From: Trichocoleus sp. FACHB-40
GTDB lineage: Bacteria; Cyanobacteriota; Cyanobacteriia; Cyanobacteriales; FACHB-T130
Length of the DNA stretch: 64,000 nt
Reading direction: 5' to 3'
Assembly: GCF_014695915.1 (NCBI RefSeq)
Contig: NZ_JACJPF010000024.1
Location: 62,001 to 126,000, forward strand
Shown: positions 8,106 through 14,686 of the stretch, piece by piece
How the letters are laid out: the number at the start of each line of letters is the position of its first letter
Position numbering within the stretch: the first letter of the stretch is position 1
Made by a program: the position numbers and the translations under genes
The notes under the pieces: generated by a model
Told to the model about the DNA's origin: nothing
The model's database searches: none
The model's input: the letters and a program-made list of their open reading frames with translations, nothing else

Positions 8106-8471
8106 ATGATGCAAATTACGCTCGATCTCCCCGAAGAATTGGTATCGCAACTGAATTCGCTAGGAGACAAACTACCACAAATCCTGGAATTGGGACTGCA
8201 TGAGTTGAACGCAAGTTCTCAAACGGGTTTTGCAGGTGTAGCCGAAATATTGAAATTTTTAGCAACACTTCCCACACCCGAAGAAATTATTGCCCTGCGT
8301 CCCTCCGAAGCACTGCAAGCTGAGATTAGTAGCCTGCTAGAGAAGAACCGCGCCCAAAGTCTAACGCTTGCTGAAGCACAGAGTTGGGAACAGTATCAGT
8401 ACCTTGAACACCTAATTCGGATGGCGAAGGCGAAAGCATACCTAAAACTCAAGAAATTGAGTCAAGGATGA
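8106..8471 (+). CDS. antitoxin-like/hypothetical protein upstream of a broken HNH gene
   Basis: The product is 121 residues. It begins QITLDLPEELVSQLNSLGDKLPQILELGL, a pattern found in many small cyanobacterial proteins encoded directly before HNH or PIN-type genes. The rest is helical and charged (SLTLAEAQSWEQYQYLEHLIRMAKAKAYLKL). The stop overlaps the start of the next gene by 4 bp (ATGA), which implies translational coupling. An antitoxin or partner role is inferred from family habit; no DNA-binding fold is proven. Confidence 0.65.
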   Translation: MMQITLDLPEELVSQLNSLGDKLPQILELGLHELNASSQTGFAGVAEILKFLATLPTPEEIIALRPSEALQAEISSLLEKNRAQSLTLAEAQSWEQYQYLEHLIRMAKAKAYLKLKKLSQG

Positions 8472-8662
8472 GCAGTACATATATCCCATCCGCACGACGA
8501 CGCCTCATTTACGATCGTGGGAAAGGATGCTGCGAATATTGCCGGATTTCGGAAGGTGAGCATAACCGATCGCATCTTCCCTCCTCTGCAACCATAAATG
8601 CGATCGCACTTTTCCCTCTTCTACAACGCTTCCGCGCGATCGCATTTTCTCCTCTGCATTAA
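8468..8662 (+). pseudogene. truncated HNH endonuclease remnant
   Basis: The first 28 residues (TYIPSARRRLIYDRGKGCC then EYCRISE) match the conserved start of small cyanobacterial HNH endonucleases, including the first CxxC pair. The expected DHI-x-P-GG core and the second half of the HNH fold are absent. After residue 28 the frame runs through HIP1-rich repeat sequence and stops at 64 residues. The simplest reading is a gene destroyed by deletion or repeat insertion while its upstream partner survives. Confidence 0.7.
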
Positions 8663-8674
8663 AGGAAAGCGATC
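8564..8674. repeat. HIP1-rich repeat cluster
   Basis: Four or more HIP1-type gcgatcgc or related octamers lie within 110 bp, separated by variants of cttccctcytctgcaac. Similar units occur at 6513-6548 and 8001-8034. The cluster forms the 3' half of the broken HNH frame. Confidence 0.65.
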
Positions 8675-8781
8675 GCTCTATGTCATTAGCCAGAGCATCA
8701 AATTACTATCAGAGGGTAGATAATTCCTTGGTGTTATTGAGTGTAAGTTAATTAAAAGATGTAAAAATATTAACTGAAACT

Positions 8782-9552
8782 ATGCCAGTAAAGAACAAAC
8801 AAGGTTCATCCACAGACCAAATGAGTGAAGCGATCGCTACAGCAACTCAAATGGCTGCTTGTGCGGCTAAGTGGGGTTCTAATGTAGCAATGGTTACAGC
8901 AGAAGAAATTACAAATACTACCACTGCTGTCAGCAAATCGGCGGTACCTGCGGCTGTGCAATTCGTGGAGCAGGGGACGGAAACGGTAGGCAGAATCGTT
9001 ACTCCTATCGCTGAAAATCCGTTAATCAAATATGCTGCCAAAGTACCAGGCATTAATGTGTTAATGACTGCCCTCGGTCAAGTTGATGTCGAGAAGGCTC
9101 AGAATGAGGTAGACAAGCTGCGACAAGAATATCCTTTAGAAAAACCTGAGCAACTGGCTAACCGAATTATGGTCGATACTGCCCTAAAAGCGGGGGGAAT
9201 TGGATTAGCTACTAACTTTTTGCCTCCTTTAGCGCTTGCTTTGTTCGGGATCGAGCTAGCTGCGATCGCAGCACTGCAATCTGAGATGATTTATCGCATT
9301 GCTGCGGCATACGGATTTCCGCTAAAAGATCCCACACGCCGGGGCGAAGTCTTGGTAATTTTCGGTTTGTCTGTGGGAAGTTCTGGAGTCCTCAAAGGCG
9401 GGCTGAGTTTTGTGGAACTCATCCCTGTAATCGGTGCTGTGGTTGGAGCGTCGAGTAACGCTAGTTTGATTTACTCTCTAGGATATGTTGCCAGCCGCTT
9501 CTATGAAGCAAAGAGAAATTCTGCTGCAAGTAGCGTAGGCTCTAGCAGTTAA
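8782..9552 (+). CDS. DUF697-like membrane-associated protein
   Basis: The product is 256 residues. Residues 1-70 are Ala/Thr-rich and amphipathic. From about 115 the sequence fits a DUF697-type helical membrane domain: LATNFLPPLALALFGIELAAI, IYRIAAAYG, then a G-rich segment FVELIPVIGAVVGASSNASL and YSLGYVASRFYE. Related domains follow small GTPases in other proteins, but no GTPase is present here. The N-terminal Ala/Thr pattern is loosely like that of the 6631-7704 protein, so they may belong to one functional class. It stands alone, with a promoter expected in the 120-bp gap upstream. Confidence 0.6.
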   Translation: MPVKNKQGSSTDQMSEAIATATQMAACAAKWGSNVAMVTAEEITNTTTAVSKSAVPAAVQFVEQGTETVGRIVTPIAENPLIKYAAKVPGINVLMTALGQVDVEKAQNEVDKLRQEYPLEKPEQLANRIMVDTALKAGGIGLATNFLPPLALALFGIELAAIAALQSEMIYRIAAAYGFPLKDPTRRGEVLVIFGLSVGSSGVLKGGLSFVELIPVIGAVVGASSNASLIYSLGYVASRFYEAKRNSAASSVGSSS

Positions 9553-9603
9553 TCTCAGCAGTAATGTTGTTGCTTCCTATCGTACTGGTTTCTCTGGCGT
9601 GAG

Positions 9604-9740
9604 GCGATCGCAACAATAGGGACAGGAAATGTCTTCTTGATAATGAGGGGAAGTTTTTTCAGCTTCCGAGATGGGATACCCGCAACTGGGACACATTTGG
9701 TGAGTTCCTAGCGAATACCGCCAATGCAGAATAAAGTAAC
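9604..9740 (-). pseudogene. degenerate fragment of trhO (3' part, with internal deletion)
   Basis: Read leftward, 9604-9700 encodes MCPSCGYPISEAEKTSPHYQ followed by [11 protein letters not shown], matching the Cys-rich tail of the intact trhO at 11388-11480. Directly before it, 9706-9740 encodes VTLFCIGGIR then a stop, matching the TrhO active-site loop [13 protein letters not shown] at about 11669-11692. About 70 codons between the two parts are missing. The remnant lies 36 bp from the 3' end of the adenylate cyclase gene, whose other side touches intact trhO. Confidence 0.85.
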
Positions 9741-9775
9741 TCTCCCACTCTTACGGGCAATAACCTTTGCTCTCA

Positions 9776-11326
9776 CTAAGCCCCAATCCTTGTACTTGCA
9801 AAGGAGCCAACGAGCCAATATGTCACCATTTCTCCCTTCCCTTTGACCTTGATAGCGCCTCGTTTCTGGAACACATACTTATCCTTGAGTCGCTCATAGG
9901 TGGCTTCCGTCACCTGAATGCTTCCTGCTTGGCCGGAAGACTCCATGCGCGAAGCAATATTGACGGCATCTCCCCACAAGTCATAGATAAATTTCTTCGT
10001 GCCAATGACTCCAGCGATGACAATGCCTGTATTAATGCCAATGCGGATTTGAACGTTCACACCTCCTTCAGTTCGCAAGCGCTCGATCGCAGCTTGCATT
10101 GCCAGTGCCATATCTGCGATCGCTTCGGCATGATCGGCTCTGGGAATTGGTAGCCCAGCGGCTACCATGTAGGCATCGCCAATCGTCTTGATTTTTTCTA
10201 ATCCCAACTGTTGAGCCAGTGCGTCGAAGGTGCAAAAAATCTGATTAAGTAAATTAACCAGCTCAATCGGTTTTAAGCGAGCCGATAGGGGCGTAAACCC
10301 AACAAGATCGGCAAACATAATTGTCACCTCGTTGAATTGTTCAGCGATCGCACCTGGATTTTGTTTGAGCTGCTTAGCGATTGCCTCTGGCAAAATATTG
10401 AGCAATAACTGTTCTGACTTTTGCCCGGAGTCCGCCAGTTCCTCTATGGCTTGTTCGAGTCGATCGGATTGTACCAAGATCGATTTCTCAAAAACATCAA
10501 GCAACTGCGTCAAAGTCGCTACCTGGGATTTAAGCTGCGCTATCTCCCGCTCAGTGTTTCTTGTGAATATTTGCCCACAGGGCGTAGCAGATTCATCTTT
10601 TTGAGCGAAGACAGCTCCTCGATCGAAAGGCAGCAGTGCTGTCTTTACGTTCAGCGCCAGAGTGCTGAACATTTGAGCTGTGCTGTGAGGAATCTGGACT
10701 TTCAAGAACATGATGATTGCAAACAGATTGCCCGAAGGTAATAGACCACCAAACCCCAACACAGCCTTGATTCCGAATGGAATCACAAAGGAGTCCTGGG
10801 CGGGAATATAGGGGTTGCCAATCGCTTCAGGCACATAGAAAACGTTGTATTTCCTCTGCTCGATTTCTACTAAAAGATTCGGGTCAGGGTTGATAACTGT
10901 TTTTATATCTAAGCCAAGCTGTCTGATGAGTTGTGAGATCATCGGCATCTTTTCAACTACAGATTCGCTTGCCAGTGGAATAGCTTTGTGTCCAACGGAT
11001 GTGTGTCTTGAGTTCCATTCCGTTTGTTCTCCTACCGTTGCCAGTGCAGTCATGCACTTCATGGCAGGCAAAGGGGGATAGTCGCCCAACATACTACGGG
11101 CATATTCGGCAAGTTCGGCTTCTAAGTCTTCATAAGGGTGAGTTTTGAACAAACGGACGAGGGCGCAAGATTTCTCACCAGTTGGCTTAGTACAGAAATT
11201 TTCGTAAAAATACCTAACAATTCTGTTACTCGCCTCTTCCATACTTTCAGCCCCCAAGCCGAACTGGCGTAGAGCCAACCCGCATTCCACCATGTCCCTT
11301 AAAGTGAATCTCGTCAAGTCGTACAT
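9776..11326 (-). CDS. class III adenylate cyclase with N-terminal sensor region
   Basis: The product is 516 residues. I start at the ATG at 11324-11326, preceded by GAGGAAG; a longer frame to 11410 exists but lacks support. The N-terminal 290 residues are a GAF-like sensory region unlike common named domains, followed by a short coiled coil (TEREIAQLKSQVATLTQLL). The C-terminal cyclase domain (about 320-500) shows metal-binding Asp in MFADLVGFTPLS and GDAYM, Lys in EKIKTIGD, Asp in YDLWGDAVNIASRM, and the transition-state Asn and Arg in NIASR. Lys plus Asp predicts ATP rather than GTP. The product should be a cytoplasmic cAMP-producing enzyme. It is flanked by full and partial copies of trhO. 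Confidence 0.9.
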   Translation of the reverse strand: MYDLTRFTLRDMVECGLALRQFGLGAESMEEASNRIVRYFYENFCTKPTGEKSCALVRLFKTHPYEDLEAELAEYARSMLGDYPPLPAMKCMTALATVGEQTEWNSRHTSVGHKAIPLASESVVEKMPMISQLIRQLGLDIKTVINPDPNLLVEIEQRKYNVFYVPEAIGNPYIPAQDSFVIPFGIKAVLGFGGLLPSGNLFAIIMFLKVQIPHSTAQMFSTLALNVKTALLPFDRGAVFAQKDESATPCGQIFTRNTEREIAQLKSQVATLTQLLDVFEKSILVQSDRLEQAIEELADSGQKSEQLLLNILPEAIAKQLKQNPGAIAEQFNEVTIMFADLVGFTPLSARLKPIELVNLLNQIFCTFDALAQQLGLEKIKTIGDAYMVAAGLPIPRADHAEAIADMALAMQAAIERLRTEGGVNVQIRIGINTGIVIAGVIGTKKFIYDLWGDAVNIASRMESSGQAGSIQVTEATYERLKDKYVFQKRGAIKVKGKGEMVTYWLVGSFASTRIGA

Positions 11327-11379
11327 CTGACTTCCTCGTCGATTTGGAAATTGGGGTGCTGTTGAATACCGCTCTTGTG

Positions 11380-12204
11380 TCAAACTGGGCGATCGCAACA
11401 GTAGGGACAAGAAACATTCTCTTGATAATGAGGTGAAGTTTTATCGGCTTCCGAGATAGGATGCCCGCAACTTTGGCACATTTCATGAGTTCCTATCTCC
11501 AAACCCTCACGTAAAGCAACACGTTGATCGAAGACAAAACATTCCCCTTGCCACAGACTTTCTTCTGGGGGAACTTCCTCTAAATACTTGAGAATACCGC
11601 CTTTGAGGTGATACACCTCTTGGAAGCCTTTAGCCATCATGAATGATGTCGCTTTTTCGCAGCGAATGCCGCCAGTGCAGAATAAAGCAACTTTTTTATG
11701 TTTGCTGGGATCGAGGTCGCTGCGAACATAGTCGGGAAATTGGCGGAATGAGGCAGTTTTGGGATTTTGCGCTCCTTGAAAAGTACCAATCGACACCTCA
11801 TAATCGTTGCGGGTGTCTATAATCGTTACTTCTGGATCTGAAATCAGTTCGTTCCACTTCTTCGGACTGACATAGGTGCCGACGCGATCGCTTGGATCAA
11901 TTTGAGGCAATCCCAAGGTGACAATTTCTTTCTTCAACCGCACCTTCATCCTGTCAAATGGTGGAGAATCGGCATAAGACTCTTTATGCTCTAAGTCAAC
12001 CAGACGGGGATCTGAACGTAAAAACGATAGCACCGAGTCAATTGCCTGACGCGATCCTGCAATCGTCCCGTTAATGCCTTCTGCTGCAAGCAATATCGTC
12101 CCTCTAATACCCTGTGCTTCGCAGTGCAATAACAAGGGATATCGCTTCTCGGCAAAGTCCGGCAACTTGACGAATTTATAGAAAGTTACAACAACTTGGC
12201 TCAT
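11380..12204 (-). CDS. trhO: tRNA uridine(34) hydroxylase, rhodanese family
   Basis: The product is 274 residues and begins [16 protein letters not shown], typical of the YceA/TrhO family. A central rhodanese domain carries the active-site Cys in [14 protein letters not shown]. The C-terminus has the CxxC...CPYC Cys-rich tail. TrhO forms 5-hydroxyuridine at position 34 of certain tRNAs in an O2-dependent reaction. The gene ends next to the adenylate cyclase and begins 171 bp from the tRNA-Ala gene. It is full length; its degenerate copy is at 9604-9740. Confidence 0.93.
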   Translation of the reverse strand: MSQVVVTFYKFVKLPDFAEKRYPLLLHCEAQGIRGTILLAAEGINGTIAGSRQAIDSVLSFLRSDPRLVDLEHKESYADSPPFDRMKVRLKKEIVTLGLPQIDPSDRVGTYVSPKKWNELISDPEVTIIDTRNDYEVSIGTFQGAQNPKTASFRQFPDYVRSDLDPSKHKKVALFCTGGIRCEKATSFMMAKGFQEVYHLKGGILKYLEEVPPEESLWQGECFVFDQRVALREGLEIGTHEMCQSCGHPISEADKTSPHYQENVSCPYCCDRPV

Positions 12205-12375
12205 TTTCCCCCTCCACCCGAAGGAGTAGAAATATTTTCCTCTAGTTTCCCATCTAACCTAACAAAGGAAGCTTTACGATGGCTTGCGTCTAGATATTTT
12301 TTCCTTTACCCCCTTTACTCATCCAAAGATATGAGCTAATATAACAAAAGTGGGTTTAGTTCCTACTGAAATTTC

Positions 12376-12448
12376 GGGGGTTTAGCTCAGTTGGTAGAGC
12401 GCCTGCTTTGCAAGCAGGATGTCAGCGGTTCGAGTCCGCTAACCTCCA
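12376..12448 (+). tRNA. tRNA-Ala (anticodon TGC)
   Basis: The acceptor stem GGGGGTT pairs with AACCTCC, and the discriminator is A. The D arm is TAGCTCAGTTGGTAGAGC, the anticodon stem-loop CCTGCTTTGCAAGCAGG centres on TGC, and the T arm reads GCGGTTCGAGTCCGC. CCA is not encoded. Its 3' part (from the anticodon stem) is the attachment sequence of the integrated element. Confidence 0.97.
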
Positions 12449-12450
12449 TT
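12402..12450 (+). repeat. attL, 49-bp core identical to attR
   Basis: The sequence from the anticodon stem of tRNA-Ala through its 3' end plus TT is repeated without mismatch at 35206-35254. Flanking bases differ on both sides (g/a before, a/t after), which defines the boundaries. The tRNA stays intact at this end. Confidence 0.95.
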
Positions 12451-12473
12451 AGTTTTACAAGAAAAATACAATT

Positions 12474-12546
12474 CTATGTACCAATTTTAGGCGCTTAGGA
12501 TTCATTGTCTGGCTGTCGTACATAGATTGGTACACAAAATTGGTAC
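12474..12546. promoter_or_regulatory. likely integrase arm-type sites, left end
   Basis: Between attL and the integrase stop, ctatgtaccaat occurs at 12474-12485, gtacatag at 12518-12525, and attggtac at 12526-12533 and 12539-12546. The complement of the first, attggtacatag, recurs at 35137-35148 near attR. Repeated short sites at both element ends are expected for arm-binding of a tyrosine integrase. Confidence 0.6.
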
Positions 12547-12552
12547 GCGGGG

Positions 12553-13626
12553 CTAAAACATCTCTGGTAGCTTAGGGCTGCTCTGCAAGTGTCCCGCGTA
12601 ATGTTCAAATAAAACTTTAGGGTTATGTCCCGTCTGTTGCGCGATAAGCATTGGGCTGATGCCCCGCTCTAGGGCATGACTAATGAAAGTGTGGCGGGTG
12701 CTATAGGGCTTCCGGTGGGGAATATTTTGATCTCTTAAGACTAAAGACCATCTTTTATAAAAACCGTGTTCGTCAATGGGCTTGCCGTTCCAAGTAAAAA
12801 CAAGCTCACTAGCGCTTTGAAGCTTCAGGGATGTCAACATTTCGGATAAAGACTCTGGTAGCCAGAGGGTTCTGGTTTTCCTATTTTTAGGCGGTTTTCT
12901 CTTTCCCTCCCTGGTTAGCTGTGATGTGATTGCAGCCCGATCGCATTTTTCATTCAGATCGCTCCAACGCAGCCCTCTAGCCTCTCCGGTTCGACAACCT
13001 GTTGCAAAGAGAAACCGGACGAAAGGGAGGAGCTGAGGATACAGGTTTCTAAAACCCTCAAATATAAGCTCAACCTCATTACTGCTAAAAGGGGTAGGGC
13101 TTTCTTGCGCTGGTGGCTTAATTAACTTAGCTACTTCAGTCCAGGGATTCTCGGTTACATATCCATTGTCAATTGCCCAATCCCAGCAAGCCTTAATTGC
13201 CTCTAATTTACGCCGCTGGGTTTCTGATCCGGCTTGTGGTTTGAGCCATCCTGCAAATTGGATGGATTGATTTTTGGTGATACTACCAGCGGGGGTATCG
13301 CCAAAATACTCTAGTATCTTTTTCGTCGGTTTATACCATTTAATCGTTCTGGCATCGCAGAATCTAGATTTATATTCCAGCCAATCTGTAAACAATTCTG
13401 CACAGTTTAATTGAGCTAGTGGCTTTTTCAAGGAAGGGTGAGGCTTGTATCTAGAAAGTGAGGAATCAAAATTCCCATCCTGAATATCAGCTTCAATTTG
13501 CAAAAGTACCCGATCTGCTTTAATGCGGTTAGATTTGCTTTCTTTTAGCCCTAGCGAGAGGCAATGCCGTTTGCCTTGGTAAGTGAATCTAACTCGAAGC
13601 CATCCTGCGTTAGATTCAACCTTCAT
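12553..13626 (-). CDS. tyrosine recombinase/integrase of the element
   Basis: The product is 357 residues from the ATG at 13624-13626, which has GGAGGG six bases upstream; the frame extends to 13710 but that part overlaps the preceding gene. The order is an N-terminal arm-binding-like domain, a SAM-like core-binding domain around 90-190, and a catalytic domain. Catalytic residues are visible: Arg in TGCRTGEARGLRW, H-x-x-R in YSTRHTFISHAL (with R of the TRH motif), His of GHNP, and Tyr in LFEHYAGH. It should cut and join attP with the tRNA-Ala 3' end. It lies within 103 bp of attL, transcribed toward it, and ends the leftward early operon. Confidence 0.95.
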   Translation of the reverse strand: MKVESNAGWLRVRFTYQGKRHCLSLGLKESKSNRIKADRVLLQIEADIQDGNFDSSLSRYKPHPSLKKPLAQLNCAELFTDWLEYKSRFCDARTIKWYKPTKKILEYFGDTPAGSITKNQSIQFAGWLKPQAGSETQRRKLEAIKACWDWAIDNGYVTENPWTEVAKLIKPPAQESPTPFSSNEVELIFEGFRNLYPQLLPFVRFLFATGCRTGEARGLRWSDLNEKCDRAAITSQLTREGKRKPPKNRKTRTLWLPESLSEMLTSLKLQSASELVFTWNGKPIDEHGFYKRWSLVLRDQNIPHRKPYSTRHTFISHALERGISPMLIAQQTGHNPKVLFEHYAGHLQSSPKLPEMF

Positions 13627-13642
13627 TGCCGACCCTCCAAAC

Positions 13643-14092
13643 TTAGTGAATTTGTTCAACGTTGTAATAGAAATCTTTGTACAGCCACTCCTCACAAGTG
13701 TCTGGCTCAAACTCGTAAAACTCTGTGTAATTCATTGATTGAGCGGCAGCCCAAAGCAGATATTTATTTCCAAGTCGTTTGGGAATTATCCAGTCTCCTC
13801 TGGATCGGGTAACGTACAGAACCCGACATCCATCCGATGTCTTGAAATAAACGTAAGGCAATGGTTCTGAACTAGCCCACCCCGCTGCTTCCCACATTGG
13901 CCGGTGGAATGAATCCGCCCATTTCACAGATAGATAGGATAATCCCTCAAAATTAAGTAATCTAAATTCGTAGGGCAAGGGCCAGGGTTTAACCCACCAA
14001 TTGCAGGTATCCCAATTAACACAAGCTTTCCCTCTTAAAGCCCCCATTGACGAGCAATCTAGAGATAAAGGGCATGGTCGTCTTTTAGCCAT
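13643..14092 (-). CDS. hypothetical element protein with Cys/Trp-rich N-terminus
   Basis: The product is 149 residues. The N-terminus (RRPCPLSLDCSS and GKACVNWDTCNWW) has four Cys spaced like a zinc-binding knuckle. The rest is rich in aromatic residues and acidic toward the C-terminus. I do not recognise the family. It overlaps the upstream gene by 8 bp and ends 17 bp before the integrase start, so it belongs to the leftward operon. A role as recombination accessory or early regulator is possible but unproven. Confidence 0.65.
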   Translation of the reverse strand: MAKRRPCPLSLDCSSMGALRGKACVNWDTCNWWVKPWPLPYEFRLLNFEGLSYLSVKWADSFHRPMWEAAGWASSEPLPYVYFKTSDGCRVLYVTRSRGDWIIPKRLGNKYLLWAAAQSMNYTEFYEFEPDTCEEWLYKDFYYNVEQIH

Positions 14093-14321
14093 TTAATACC
14101 TCCTTTTCTTCCTCTGCTTTAAGGGCATGATTAACGAGTTCTTGTAGGGCGTAATGGCTAAGATGCAAGCCCCAAACATCTTTATCAGACCTGTAAAGTA
14201 ATCTGGTTTGTACGTGATAGTGGCTAATAGATAAAAGCCTTAAAGGCCTTTCCCTTTCGCGCTTTGCCTCAACTAAATCAAAATATCGTTTGATTAGCAC
14301 TAATCCGCTATCTGTTTGCAT
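14085..14321 (-). CDS. small hypothetical element protein
   Basis: The product is 78 residues, basic at the start (KRYFDLVEAKRERERPLRLL) and helical with an acidic tail (LKAEEEKEVLNG). It overlaps the next gene of the operon by 8 bp and starts 17 bp after the HNH gene. It has no recognisable domain. Its position between HNH nuclease and integrase suggests an early accessory role only by context. Confidence 0.6.
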   Translation of the reverse strand: MQTDSGLVLIKRYFDLVEAKRERERPLRLLSISHYHVQTRLLYRSDKDVWGLHLSHYALQELVNHALKAEEEKEVLNG

Positions 14322-14337
14322 TGTCTTGAAAAGGCAT

Positions 14338-14685
14338 TCAAATGGGTAATGAAAGTTGCCCTAGCCGCTCTCGTTTAAGGCGTTTTTTCAACGGCATTGC
14401 TTTAAGGTCATAGCGGCAATGGCATCCTGAACAGAGGGCTTTTAAATTGGATGGGTCACAGTTGGCGGGAATATGATCTAGGTGAGCCACTGTGAGAGTG
14501 AACCTTTGGGGATGTGCCATGACTTCATCCCAAGGCTGATTTCTGCGTTTACAAAACTCTACGAGGGTTTCTCCTGGGCGGCGGCATTGTCTACCGCATT
14601 CCCGACACAGCCAGTTAGCTGCTTGTTTAATTTGCGTGGCTATTTCGTCCCAATTCGGAGGGTAGAGGCTGCGATCCATTGGCAT
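14338..14685 (-). CDS. HNH endonuclease of the element
   Basis: The product is 115 residues from the ATG at 14683-14685, which has GGGGGAT just upstream; an ATG at 14712 would overlap the helicase. A CRECGRQC pair, then TVAHLDHIPANCDPSNLKAL and CSGCHCRYD make a full HNH motif with two CxxC zinc ligand pairs. Free-standing HNH proteins of this size in phages cut DNA during packaging, recombination or intron homing. No terminase lies next to it, so a packaging role as in tailed phages is not supported. It is co-transcribed with the replication helicase; their ends nearly touch. Confidence 0.88.
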   Translation of the reverse strand: MPMDRSLYPPNWDEIATQIKQAANWLCRECGRQCRRPGETLVEFCKRRNQPWDEVMAHPQRFTLTVAHLDHIPANCDPSNLKALCSGCHCRYDLKAMPLKKRLKRERLGQLSLPI

Positions 14686-14686
14686 A

